From: Bacteroidota bacterium
GTDB taxonomy: Bacteria > Bacteroidota > Bacteroidia > NS11-12g > UBA9320
Assembly: GCA_947499775.1 (NCBI GenBank)
Contig: CANMPY010000099.1
Span: 1-6,760 of the forward strand
Direction of reading: 5' to 3'
DNA: 6,760 bases
The notes under the pieces are model-generated. The model made no database searches. It had not been told where the DNA came from and saw only the letters and a program-made list of their open reading frames with translations. Shown here in pieces: positions 1 through 6,760 of this stretch. The translations under genes and the position numbers were made by a program. Every line of letters begins with the position of its first letter. Position 1 is the first letter of the stretch.

Positions 1-37
1 ATTTATAACTTATTAAGTTCGCGAATATAGTAATAAA

Positions 38-685
38 ATGTTAGAATGGCAATGGATTAGCAAAAGATTCCTGATGGCTCAAAAGTGGAGCTTCGTATTA
101 TTGACATGCTTTATAGGCATTGCAACGGCGGCAATATGCATTACGGAATATGGTTATTTTAATATATGGTTTAGCAGGCACTACCACCCTTCGCTTGGTT
201 ATTTTTTAAAGTATTATACGCATTTTGGTGAAGAATGGGTATTGGCTACACTTGGCCTAATATTGGTAATAATTCTAAAGAATAAAACCTTCGCTGTACG
301 GATTTCGGCAGCTCTAATAATCAATTCATTGATCACAATAGCTTTGAAATATTTGGTTTTTAATCAAAATCGGCCAAAATTAGTGCTCCAAGATTTTCAT
401 TTAATATTTACACAGGGGGTGGCTATTAATGAATATAACAGCTTTCCTTCGGGGCATACTTCGGCCGCTTTTGCTATGGCCCTTACGTTATCGTTTTGGT
501 TTGCTAACCCCAAACTTTCTATATTCGTTTTACTCATGGCTATAGGTGTTGGCTTGAGCCGTATCTATTTGCAACAACACTTTATTGAAGATATTGTTGG
601 GGGTGCAATAGTTGGACTATTAGCGGCATGTTTGGCCGCAGGATTAACGTGGAATACTAAAATTGAACCTCAGATTACATGTTAA
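38..685 (+). CDS. PAP2 (type 2 phosphatidic acid phosphatase) family membrane phosphatase
   Basis: This is a 215-residue integral membrane protein with about six hydrophobic segments (roughly residues 18-38, 65-80, 88-103, 141-156, 160-175 and 187-203). It carries the PAP2 signature in order: K104...R112-P113, then PSGH at 137-140, then S174-R175...H181...D185 (SR-x5-H-x3-D). In this family H181 would form the phospho-histidine intermediate and H140 would act as acid/base. The first motif is K-x7-RP, one residue longer than the textbook K-x6-RP. Known members dephosphorylate undecaprenyl pyrophosphate, phosphatidylglycerol phosphate, phosphatidic acid or lipid A at the periplasmic face, and the sequence does not say which applies here. 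The start is the first ATG after an in-frame TAA at 14-16, in an A-rich context without a Shine-Dalgarno sequence. Its stop overlaps the start of the following glycosyltransferase gene, suggesting one operon. Family assignment is firm; substrate is unknown. Confidence 0.93.
   Translation: MLEWQWISKRFLMAQKWSFVLLTCFIGIATAAICITEYGYFNIWFSRHYHPSLGYFLKYYTHFGEEWVLATLGLILVIILKNKTFAVRISAALIINSLITIALKYLVFNQNRPKLVLQDFHLIFTQGVAINEYNSFPSGHTSAAFAMALTLSFWFANPKLSIFVLLMAIGVGLSRIYLQQHFIEDIVGGAIVGLLAACLAAGLTWNTKIEPQITC
679..685 (+). other. Start/stop overlap ATGTTAA joining the PAP2 and GT39 genes
   Basis: The ATG of the glycosyltransferase gene (679-681) lies inside the last codons of the phosphatase gene, whose TAA is at 683-685. 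The 7-base overlap implies a shared transcript and possible translational coupling by terminating ribosomes. No Shine-Dalgarno-like sequence precedes the second ATG, which is usual for Bacteroidota. Confidence 0.8.
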
Positions 686-2373
686 AAAAATACCCTCACC
701 TTATAATTTCCGCATTTGCACTTTTATTATTTATACCCTTTTTAGGATCAGTACATTTATTCGATTGGGACGAAATAAACTTTGCTGAAGCTGCCCGTGA
801 AATGATTTTAACCAGCAACTATAGTAGAGTGCAAATAAATTTTGAACCCTTTTGGGAAAAGCCACCCTTGTTTTTTTGGATACAAGTGGGATGCATGAAA
901 CTTTTTGGTATCAATGCGTTTGCAGCTAGGCTTCCTAATGCTATTTGCGGGCTATTTACACTTAATATTTTATTCTTTTACGGCAAACGACTATTTAATA
1001 CCAAAATAGCATGGTGGTGGGTATTGCTATTTGTAGGTTCATTTACGCCACACTTTTATTTTAAAAGTGGCATCATCGACCCATGGTTTAATCTATTCAT
1101 CTTTTTAGCCATAATACAGCTCTATTTTGGTGCTAGCAAAAACAAAATCATCAATTTTGCACTTAGCGGACTATTCTTAGGATTAGCCCTTCTTACCAAA
1201 GGCCCAGTAGCTATTTTAATTGTTGGGTTATGCGGATTGGTTTATTTAATAGTCAATAAATTTAAACCTTTTTTCAACTTCTTTGATTTAGCGGTACTAA
1301 CGGGTACCATGCTCATACTTCCGTTGCTTTGGTTTTTGCCCGATTGGCTAGCTAATGGGTTTTGGTTTACACGTGAATTTTTAAGGTATCAAGCTGATTT
1401 ATTTTTACACCCCGTAGCATCACATGGGCAACCATGGTTCTATCATCCTGTGGTGCTTTTAATTGGTTGCTTTCCAGCTGCCATTCTTGCATTGCCATAT
1501 ATTTTCAGAACCAAAAATTCAACAAAAGAGCCTTTTGTGAAATGGATGAAAATTATGTTTTGGGTAGTATTGATTTTGTTTTCAATGGTAACCACAAAAA
1601 TTGTTCATTACTCGTCGCTGTGTTATTTACCATTAACGTTTTTAGGAGCTTGGGGTTTGTATCAATCCAATGGATTTTTAAAGCTTTGGCAGAAAATACT
1701 AATTGGGCTTGTTGGCTTTATCTACAGCTTTATTTTTTTATTAATCCCGTTAATTACCTCAAACTCGAGGCTTAAAAACTATGCCTTATCCATAATCGAA
1801 GATAATTTTACAAAAGAAAATATTTTAACGCCAACCCCTTGGTTGGGTTGGGAATGGCTTTTTGGATTACTCTTTTTAGCAATTCTTATTATTGGTTTTA
1901 GTTACAATAAAGTTAACGGAAAAGGTATAAAAATTTGGCTAACCTGCAATGCTCTGTTTTTATTAGGGATGGGTATTTTTTTAGTCCCTAAAGTGGAGAA
2001 CCATGTTCAGGGAAGTATTATAAATTTTTATAAAGGCCTGCAAGGAAAAGACATTTATATTGAAACTGTTGGTTTTAAAAGCTATGCCCATTACTATTAT
2101 ACCCAAAAAAGCAACCCAAAAAAATCAGACGAACTCTACAAAGAAACCTTCAAATATTGCGCACAACAGGGTATTGACACCATTGGTCAGTTAAGCGAAA
2201 GCCAGCGTGGACAAGTAAATAGCTTTAAGAAACAGTGGTTTTTGAAAGGTGATATTGATAAGCCGGTATATTTGGTTTATAAAATTAACCATATTGAAGA
2301 AATGGATACCAACCGACTATTTAAGCTAGTGATGAATAAAGGCGGGTATAAAGTATTTAGAAGGGAGAAATAG
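679..2373 (+). CDS. GT39-type (ArnT/PMT-like) membrane glycosyltransferase
   Basis: This is a 564-residue polytopic protein close to the usual ArnT-family length of about 550. It has roughly 12-13 hydrophobic segments up to about residue 437, then a soluble C-terminal tail of about 125 residues. Family signatures seen: an acidic first-loop motif FDWDE (28-32) followed by AEAAREM, the position of the catalytic Asp in GT-C enzymes; WEKPPL (59-64); TKGP (183-186); HGQPWFYHP near 249-257; and TK..HY (306-311) before a PL pair. Such enzymes take a sugar from a polyprenyl-phosphate donor and transfer it to lipid A, another lipid or protein on the periplasmic side. ArnT adds 4-amino-4-deoxy-L-arabinose to lipid A, but this sequence does not prove that sugar or acceptor. 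The gene overlaps the PAP2 gene by 7 bases, so the two probably share a pathway involving a lipid phosphate. It could equally be a generic PMT_2-domain transferase of unknown specificity. Confidence 0.9.
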   Translation: MLKKYPHLIISAFALLLFIPFLGSVHLFDWDEINFAEAAREMILTSNYSRVQINFEPFWEKPPLFFWIQVGCMKLFGINAFAARLPNAICGLFTLNILFFYGKRLFNTKIAWWWVLLFVGSFTPHFYFKSGIIDPWFNLFIFLAIIQLYFGASKNKIINFALSGLFLGLALLTKGPVAILIVGLCGLVYLIVNKFKPFFNFFDLAVLTGTMLILPLLWFLPDWLANGFWFTREFLRYQADLFLHPVASHGQPWFYHPVVLLIGCFPAAILALPYIFRTKNSTKEPFVKWMKIMFWVVLILFSMVTTKIVHYSSLCYLPLTFLGAWGLYQSNGFLKLWQKILIGLVGFIYSFIFLLIPLITSNSRLKNYALSIIEDNFTKENILTPTPWLGWEWLFGLLFLAILIIGFSYNKVNGKGIKIWLTCNALFLLGMGIFLVPKVENHVQGSIINFYKGLQGKDIYIETVGFKSYAHYYYTQKSNPKKSDELYKETFKYCAQQGIDTIGQLSESQRGQVNSFKKQWFLKGDIDKPVYLVYKINHIEEMDTNRLFKLVMNKGGYKVFRREK

Positions 2374-2400
2374 AAAGGCAAGATTATTTCTTACCTTTTT
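2374..2400. terminator. Hairpin between convergent genes, probable bidirectional terminator
   Basis: Directly after the TAG of the glycosyltransferase gene, AAAGGCAAGA (2374-2383) pairs with TCTTACCTTT (2389-2398) around a 5-base loop. The stem is 10 pairs with one C/A mismatch (2379/2393) on the plus transcript. On the minus transcript that position becomes a G-U wobble, so the stem is continuous. An A-run on the left and a T-run (2396-2400) on the right fit a terminator usable from both directions. The U-tract is short and the stem GC-poor, so strength is uncertain. Its place between two convergent gene ends supports the call. Confidence 0.5.
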
Positions 2401-2423
2401 AAAGTTTCAATATTAAAAAAACG

Positions 2424-5400
2424 TTAATTAACAATAAATAATTTCAATCTTTTTGATGAACCTAAATCTATTAAAGCGCTATAAATTCCATTAGGCAATT
2501 GGGATACATCAATTTTAGTGGTCTTCGCATTTGTATTATTAATACGCAATACTTCCTTCCCAATGTTGTCATAAATGCTAATACTTTTAATTAATTGGCT
2601 GGCTGTAATTATTATTGCATTATCAGCGGGGTTTGGCAAAAGCGAAATGACTAACTTATTAACTTCTTTAAACTTTTCAGAATATTTTTGAACAAAGGCA
2701 CCTCCGCTTTGATATATTTCTTGAGATTCAAAACTTCTGTGACAGCTATAAATACTATCTATTTCATATTCGGCCACCCCAGAATTAAGACTGGCTTGCT
2801 CGCTTTCATTTAGGCATAACTGATAATTTATTTTTTCTAACTGGCCTGGACTTTCGGAATATTCAGCAGCCATATTATTTAGTAAATCTATAGCAGTATT
2901 ATAATCACGATTGATACGCAATAAATCACTTTTATCCAAACATAGAGTGTAACTATAATCTTCCCATAATGAATCACCATTATTACCAAGAACTAATAAT
3001 GAATCTACTAAGTCAATCATTTCATTACATAAACCATTACGAAGGGTATCCGTTGTTAAGGAATCACTATATATCTGACCAAAGGCAACATAGCTGTTTT
3101 GATAGGATTTAGTAAGAAAATAATCATCAGATTGGCAACGGGTAGAAGCCAGAATTGGAGCTAATAATATTTCACGGTAACTTACTAATGCCTCTGGCTT
3201 ATCTCCAATTTGATAAAGATTCTTGGTTGATGTAGCATAGGCTTCGGATAATAATTTTCCGCTTATATGAGGAGTTGTGATAATTTTATTATCACAATCT
3301 TTTGGCATAGTATCATTCGGTAATTGCCGTGACTTTGTTGGTGGCCACCCACAAGTGCTACTTTGGTCTGCATTAATGTAAGCAAACGAAGGATAGTCAT
3401 CCGTTTGTTGAATGATTCCATTAGCTCTAGGCACAGACCATGAGGGTTTGAAGTCCAATAAGTAATGTACACTATCTTGTAGTGGTGGAGCCCCGTTCAA
3501 TTGCCAGTAATTTTTTGATGAATTTATAATTACTTCGGCTGGAGGAGCTGGTGGTAGTGCAAAATCCTGCCGATTACAAAGCAATAATTTTATTTGCAAA
3601 TATGAATTTCTAAATGCTGTGTAACCGTTATTTAAATCTACTGACCCTGCCAAATTCATATATTGAGGATTATAAAAATTAAATTGATCACCATACACAC
3701 CGTAATAATTATCTTCAATTCTATTGTACCCCGCATTATTTGTTGCATTCAGGTTCAAAAAACCCATATCATTTAAAAAAATGGCTTCATCTGTATTTTT
3801 AAGTTGGTTGCAAAAAGGTCTGATTATTGCGCCACCACTCGTTATACACTCATGGCCACCATCAATAGTAGAGTTGCGAATATTTAATTCGCCAGTAGAA
3901 GTGCTATTAATAAGAATACCCATCGGATAGTTATCCGTAAAATTACAATATTCAATTATACTTGGCATTGTTGCTCCTTGAAGGTCGATACCTATTCCAT
4001 TATCGCTAAAGGTACAGTTTTTGGCTATTATACCTCCGTTGTATAATTGAACACCCCATTGGCAATGGTCAATATCTACATTATTTAGTTCTGGTAAATT
4101 AATGCCATAACTGAATAATTTTCCACCCAAGGCCATCATTCCTCCTGTAAAATGTGAATTGCTGATTTTTACATTTTTTTGTCCATAAATATAAAACGCT
4201 GCTCCATAAGGTTTATCTAAATTGGGATATTTTGGTGAAGCCTCAATATTATTAATTGTTAATGAACAATGCACCATTATTTTACTTTTTTCATCCAATA
4301 ATATTCCTGCATTTTGAACAATCATTTTACTTACAGTATTATCAACTAATAATCCTGAAGGCCCAACTATTTCAATATATGTATGGTCATTGTCGCGTGA
4401 CGATAAATTGAGTATGGCATTATTACCAGTGCTGCTAACCTTGACAGGAACATTAGTACTTTTAAAAACTACTGTACCCGGGACAGAATCTGTAGGCCAT
4501 TCTATTTTTATTTCAGCCCCTCCCTCCAGTACAATTTCACCCTCAATTATAAGCCGCGATGCCGAGCCATTTAATATAATATGGCTATTTTTGCCAATGA
4601 TAAGTTTACCTCCTTTTTCTATTATCAGGCTCGATAGGTTTTCTATTTCTATTATTCCATTACTTGATACTTTAAGTTCTGAACCTGAGGTAACTCTAAT
4701 TTCTTTTTGCCTATTAGGTACCGAACGGGTAAGGTGCAGTTTTCCTCTATTCCAAATATACATTCGGCTATTTCCACACAATGTTAAATCTCCATTTACT
4801 TTCAACACTGCCGTAGGGTTTGATGAGTTTGTGTGTCCAACATCAATATTATGATTAGCATATTCAGGTATATAAATTTTGTATTGCTTATATTCAGGAA
4901 AACGAAAAAATGTTTCGATGTTTGTTTTTAATGAATTACCAGCATTCCCAAATCCAGTGCCTACAGATTCCAAAACCGTGGTAGTACTCTTATTGCATGG
5001 GCACGCATTGGGTAAAAAGGATGGAAGCGAATCGGGGAAAACCATGCGGTACATATTGTAAATAAGCATATAATCCATACCGTTGTAATCACCTACAACA
5101 CGGGAGGAATATTCCTCATTAGGTTTTGAAAATAAACTTGGACGGTTAAATGGAAAATTAATGTTCTCATTTGTTTCTTTTTTAGGGCCTTCACAGGATG
5201 TCTTTTGTAATAAGCCACGATAAAAATCACGTGCTATAACTGGCTGTTCAAAGGTGTTGTTTCCTGTAGATCGATTCAAAATAATATCTAATAATTCAAA
5301 CCATGGCATATTGAAAGAATCTACTAATTGTTGATATTCATTCTTACTCAATGTGCCAGATGCTGCACCTAACCAACAAATCATTTGATTGGTTACATCA

Positions 5401-6311
5401 TCTGGGCGTGGCTCTTCGAACATCCCGAAACTACCTGTCCAACTGTTTAATAAATGAGCAGTTTCGTCCAAATTTTGTCTTACCTTTTGTGTATAAATTA
5501 ATGCATTCCACAATGTTTGTGGGTGATCCAACCTATACTTTGCCAGTATTCCATCATCATAAATATCATAATATTTAAGTAAGGCACTTATGGTATTACA
5601 ATCTAAAAGACTTATAGGAATAAGACCAGTAGTTTTGCAAACAATATTTGGATCATAATTAGAGGTAGGGCTAAATCTATTGTTTCCTATTTCAGATAAA
5701 GGATACGAAAAAAGCCAAGAATTCATGCCTGCTAATACCTGCTCATGAGATACAGGATTTGTTAAAAACCAATTAATATCTAATTCATCAAATACTGGAA
5801 TGCTTATTGGCTCAGCAGTATCATGATGTATAATAATTTTAGGGTTTTGCACCCGTTTGGTAGCAGATACATTATCCATCATACGGCGACCTAATACTTT
5901 AGCCATACTTTTTAGCCATGCTGTATCATCTTGTGGTGTTGGCACCACCATATCATCATCTACCAATTGCACTATTGCTGTTAATCCAACCAATACCCCT
6001 ATTAAATGATCTTGGCTCATTTCATTGTTTTTTACGGATTGGCCAGTATTAAAAATTGTATCGTTTTTGATTTTGCCGCAGCCCATTGTACCAGTAGGTT
6101 CACCAATAGGAAAATAGTCTTTATAAAGTTGCCAATGCTTAAAGGGAGCGGGCTTCCATGCTGCTTCATTATTATCATGTTTCAAATAATATCGGCCCGG
6201 TAAGCTAATCCAAGTAGTATCATTTATGCCAACATCATACAAATAATTAATACGTGTATTTGTATAAAACGAGCTATCCCACAAAAAACCATTGCTGCGA
6301 TTGGCATCCAA
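2424..6311 (-). CDS. Large T9SS-sorted beta-helix protein, main (C-terminal) part, cut from its N-terminus by an in-frame stop
   Basis: From a nominal TTG at 6311 this piece has 1295 residues, but the open frame continues upstream to the TAA at 6342-6344 (11 more codons), and beyond it lies the same protein. The TTG has no ribosome-binding signal and is unlikely to be a true start. Regions by residue: about 1-435, an alpha-helical, aromatic-rich region continuing the upstream fragment, with MSQDHLIG and GMDYMLIYNMY stretches; about 490-935, a beta-solenoid with short alternating strands, then classic right-handed beta-helix rungs near 745-825 (KNCTFSDNGIGI, EYCNFTDNYPMGILI); about 920, a Pro-rich link and NYW motif; about 1018-1195, a TPR-like helical stretch; 1221-1295, a T9SS type A sorting domain (LLPNPADN, SISIYDNIGKEV, LPNGIY, basic end KRLKLFIVN). 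The protein is inferred to be exported and surface-attached or released. More than 20 cysteines are scattered along it. Catalytic activity is unknown. Confidence 0.85.
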   Translation of the reverse strand: MDANRSNGFLWDSSFYTNTRINYLYDVGINDTTWISLPGRYYLKHDNNEAAWKPAPFKHWQLYKDYFPIGEPTGTMGCGKIKNDTIFNTGQSVKNNEMSQDHLIGVLVGLTAIVQLVDDDMVVPTPQDDTAWLKSMAKVLGRRMMDNVSATKRVQNPKIIIHHDTAEPISIPVFDELDINWFLTNPVSHEQVLAGMNSWLFSYPLSEIGNNRFSPTSNYDPNIVCKTTGLIPISLLDCNTISALLKYYDIYDDGILAKYRLDHPQTLWNALIYTQKVRQNLDETAHLLNSWTGSFGMFEEPRPDDVTNQMICWLGAASGTLSKNEYQQLVDSFNMPWFELLDIILNRSTGNNTFEQPVIARDFYRGLLQKTSCEGPKKETNENINFPFNRPSLFSKPNEEYSSRVVGDYNGMDYMLIYNMYRMVFPDSLPSFLPNACPCNKSTTTVLESVGTGFGNAGNSLKTNIETFFRFPEYKQYKIYIPEYANHNIDVGHTNSSNPTAVLKVNGDLTLCGNSRMYIWNRGKLHLTRSVPNRQKEIRVTSGSELKVSSNGIIEIENLSSLIIEKGGKLIIGKNSHIILNGSASRLIIEGEIVLEGGAEIKIEWPTDSVPGTVVFKSTNVPVKVSSTGNNAILNLSSRDNDHTYIEIVGPSGLLVDNTVSKMIVQNAGILLDEKSKIMVHCSLTINNIEASPKYPNLDKPYGAAFYIYGQKNVKISNSHFTGGMMALGGKLFSYGINLPELNNVDIDHCQWGVQLYNGGIIAKNCTFSDNGIGIDLQGATMPSIIEYCNFTDNYPMGILINSTSTGELNIRNSTIDGGHECITSGGAIIRPFCNQLKNTDEAIFLNDMGFLNLNATNNAGYNRIEDNYYGVYGDQFNFYNPQYMNLAGSVDLNNGYTAFRNSYLQIKLLLCNRQDFALPPAPPAEVIINSSKNYWQLNGAPPLQDSVHYLLDFKPSWSVPRANGIIQQTDDYPSFAYINADQSSTCGWPPTKSRQLPNDTMPKDCDNKIITTPHISGKLLSEAYATSTKNLYQIGDKPEALVSYREILLAPILASTRCQSDDYFLTKSYQNSYVAFGQIYSDSLTTDTLRNGLCNEMIDLVDSLLVLGNNGDSLWEDYSYTLCLDKSDLLRINRDYNTAIDLLNNMAAEYSESPGQLEKINYQLCLNESEQASLNSGVAEYEIDSIYSCHRSFESQEIYQSGGAFVQKYSEKFKEVNKLVISLLPNPADNAIIITASQLIKSISIYDNIGKEVLRINNTNAKTTKIDVSQLPNGIYSALIDLGSSKRLKLFIVN

Positions 6312-6341
6312 AAACTGAACATTGTCTGTAACCTGCCAGTT

Positions 6342-6344
6342 TTA
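6342..6344 (-). other. In-frame TAA splitting the secreted-protein gene
   Basis: On the minus strand the frame reads DDVPLNFY, then TAA, then NWQVTDNVQFLDANR. Sequence on both sides is in the same frame and looks equally protein-like, so no frameshift is needed: one substitution (for example CAA, AAA or GAA to TAA) explains it. If real, the N-terminal product would lack the sorting domain and the C-terminal part would lack an export signal, so the gene would be a pseudogene. A sequencing or assembly error is an equally good explanation. Confidence 0.85.
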
Positions 6345-6760
6345 ATAAAAATTAAGTGGTACATCATCACGGAGGACGAAGCCATTTAATGAACCACTTT
6401 GATCACCTAAATAAATTTCAGCAAAATTATCAACCCTTTCAATAGCTTTAAGTGCATAGTATATTTCATTTCTAATGGCAGTTAAATCACCACCTTGTTT
6501 TTTTGTGAGGAAATATTCAGTTGCCAATACAGACATGTAATCCCCCATATATCCCATGGCATCACCCATTTTTATTTGCCCACCCGTAAAGTCTCCACAG
6601 TTTTGATCTTTATACCATTCACCTATTGGCATAGATTCGCCAGGTAAGGCACCAATTTTTATAAAATGTTTGTTAAAGCGGTCTTTGTAATCCCAATACT
6701 TTTTCATCAGGTCATGTTCTGTTTGACTAACTTGTGCTTCAACCTTAATAAGGTAAAATA
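6342..6760 (-). CDS. N-terminal fragment of the same T9SS beta-helix protein, 5' end outside the window
   Basis: The frame is open to the right edge. Besides the 121 codons from a Met at 6707, a further 17 complete codons (6708-6758, reading FYLIKVEAQVSQTEHDL) precede it, so that Met is internal and the true start with any signal peptide is not visible. The fragment is mainly helical, with motifs MGDAMGYMGDYMSVLATEYF, a helix rich in Ala/Ile/Tyr (NEIYYALKAIERVDNFAEIY), and GFVLRDDVP just before the stop. The alternation of amphipathic helices and short loops resembles an (alpha/alpha) toroid, as in several glycan-active enzyme folds, but I do not recognise the family and assign no activity. 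It ends at the in-frame TAA and continues in the same frame as the 1295-residue piece downstream, so the two should be read as one interrupted gene. Confidence 0.75.
   Translation of the reverse strand, partial: FYLIKVEAQVSQTEHDLMKKYWDYKDRFNKHFIKIGALPGESMPIGEWYKDQNCGDFTGGQIKMGDAMGYMGDYMSVLATEYFLTKKQGGDLTAIRNEIYYALKAIERVDNFAEIYLGDQSGSLNGFVLRDDVPLNFY

Noticed and set aside
1..37. Promoter for the PAP2 gene
   Set aside because: The 37 visible bases show no convincing Bacteroidota -7 (TAnnTTTG) or -33 element. Any promoter may lie outside the window.
1434..1775. A 113-codon plus-strand frame inside the glycosyltransferase gene
   Set aside because: It lies wholly within the conserved GT39 coding region in another frame and has no recognisable motif.
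4390..4854. A 154-codon open frame on the plus strand opposite the beta-helix coding region
   Set aside because: It is antisense to a well-supported protein with beta-helix rungs and resembles no known family. Its composition reflects the complementary strand of the repetitive beta-strand codons.
6309..6311. TTG as an independent start for the 1295-residue piece
   Set aside because: The protein-like frame continues upstream of it to the TAA and beyond, no ribosome-binding or promoter signal is visible, and the product would lack a signal peptide although it carries a T9SS sorting domain.
6311..6343. A 7-base inverted repeat (6311-6317 with 6337-6343) that overlaps the in-frame stop on the minus strand, considered as a recoding signal
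   Set aside because: The stem is short and AT-rich with a 19-base loop, and it begins within the stop codon itself, not at the spacing known for recoding elements. Chance is the simplest explanation.

Overview
The window is AT-rich, starts its genes without clear Shine-Dalgarno sequences, and encodes a long secreted protein that ends in a type IX secretion system (T9SS) type A sorting domain. Together these point to a member of the phylum Bacteroidota. Nothing in the window supports a finer placement.

Layout: two plus-strand genes overlap by 7 bases and look co-transcribed. The first (38-685) is a membrane phosphatase of the PAP2 family. The second (679-2373) is a polytopic GT-C glycosyltransferase of the ArnT/PMT (GT39) type. 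Both families act on lipid-linked substrates at the outer face of the inner membrane. A joint role in envelope lipid or polyprenyl-phosphate metabolism, such as lipid A or undecaprenyl-phosphate chemistry, is therefore plausible but inferred. Bases 1-37 hold an in-frame stop (14-16) and AT-rich sequence, with no promoter I can defend.

A 50-base gap (2374-2423) separates this pair from a convergent minus-strand gene and contains a hairpin that probably serves as a terminator. The rest of the window (2424-6760) is one very long minus-strand reading frame whose 5' end lies beyond the right edge. In order it encodes an alpha-helical region of unrecognised function, a right-handed beta-helix, a TPR-like helical segment, and the T9SS sorting domain. 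One in-frame TAA at 6342-6344 cuts the frame. About 138 codons lie upstream of it inside the window, and 1305 sense codons lie downstream in the same frame. The two pieces are best read as one gene with a nonsense mutation or sequence error, not as two independent genes.

I see no RNA gene, mobile element, CRISPR array or attachment site. The main points for a second look are the interrupted giant secreted protein, its unusual domain order, and the coupled phosphatase/glycosyltransferase pair.
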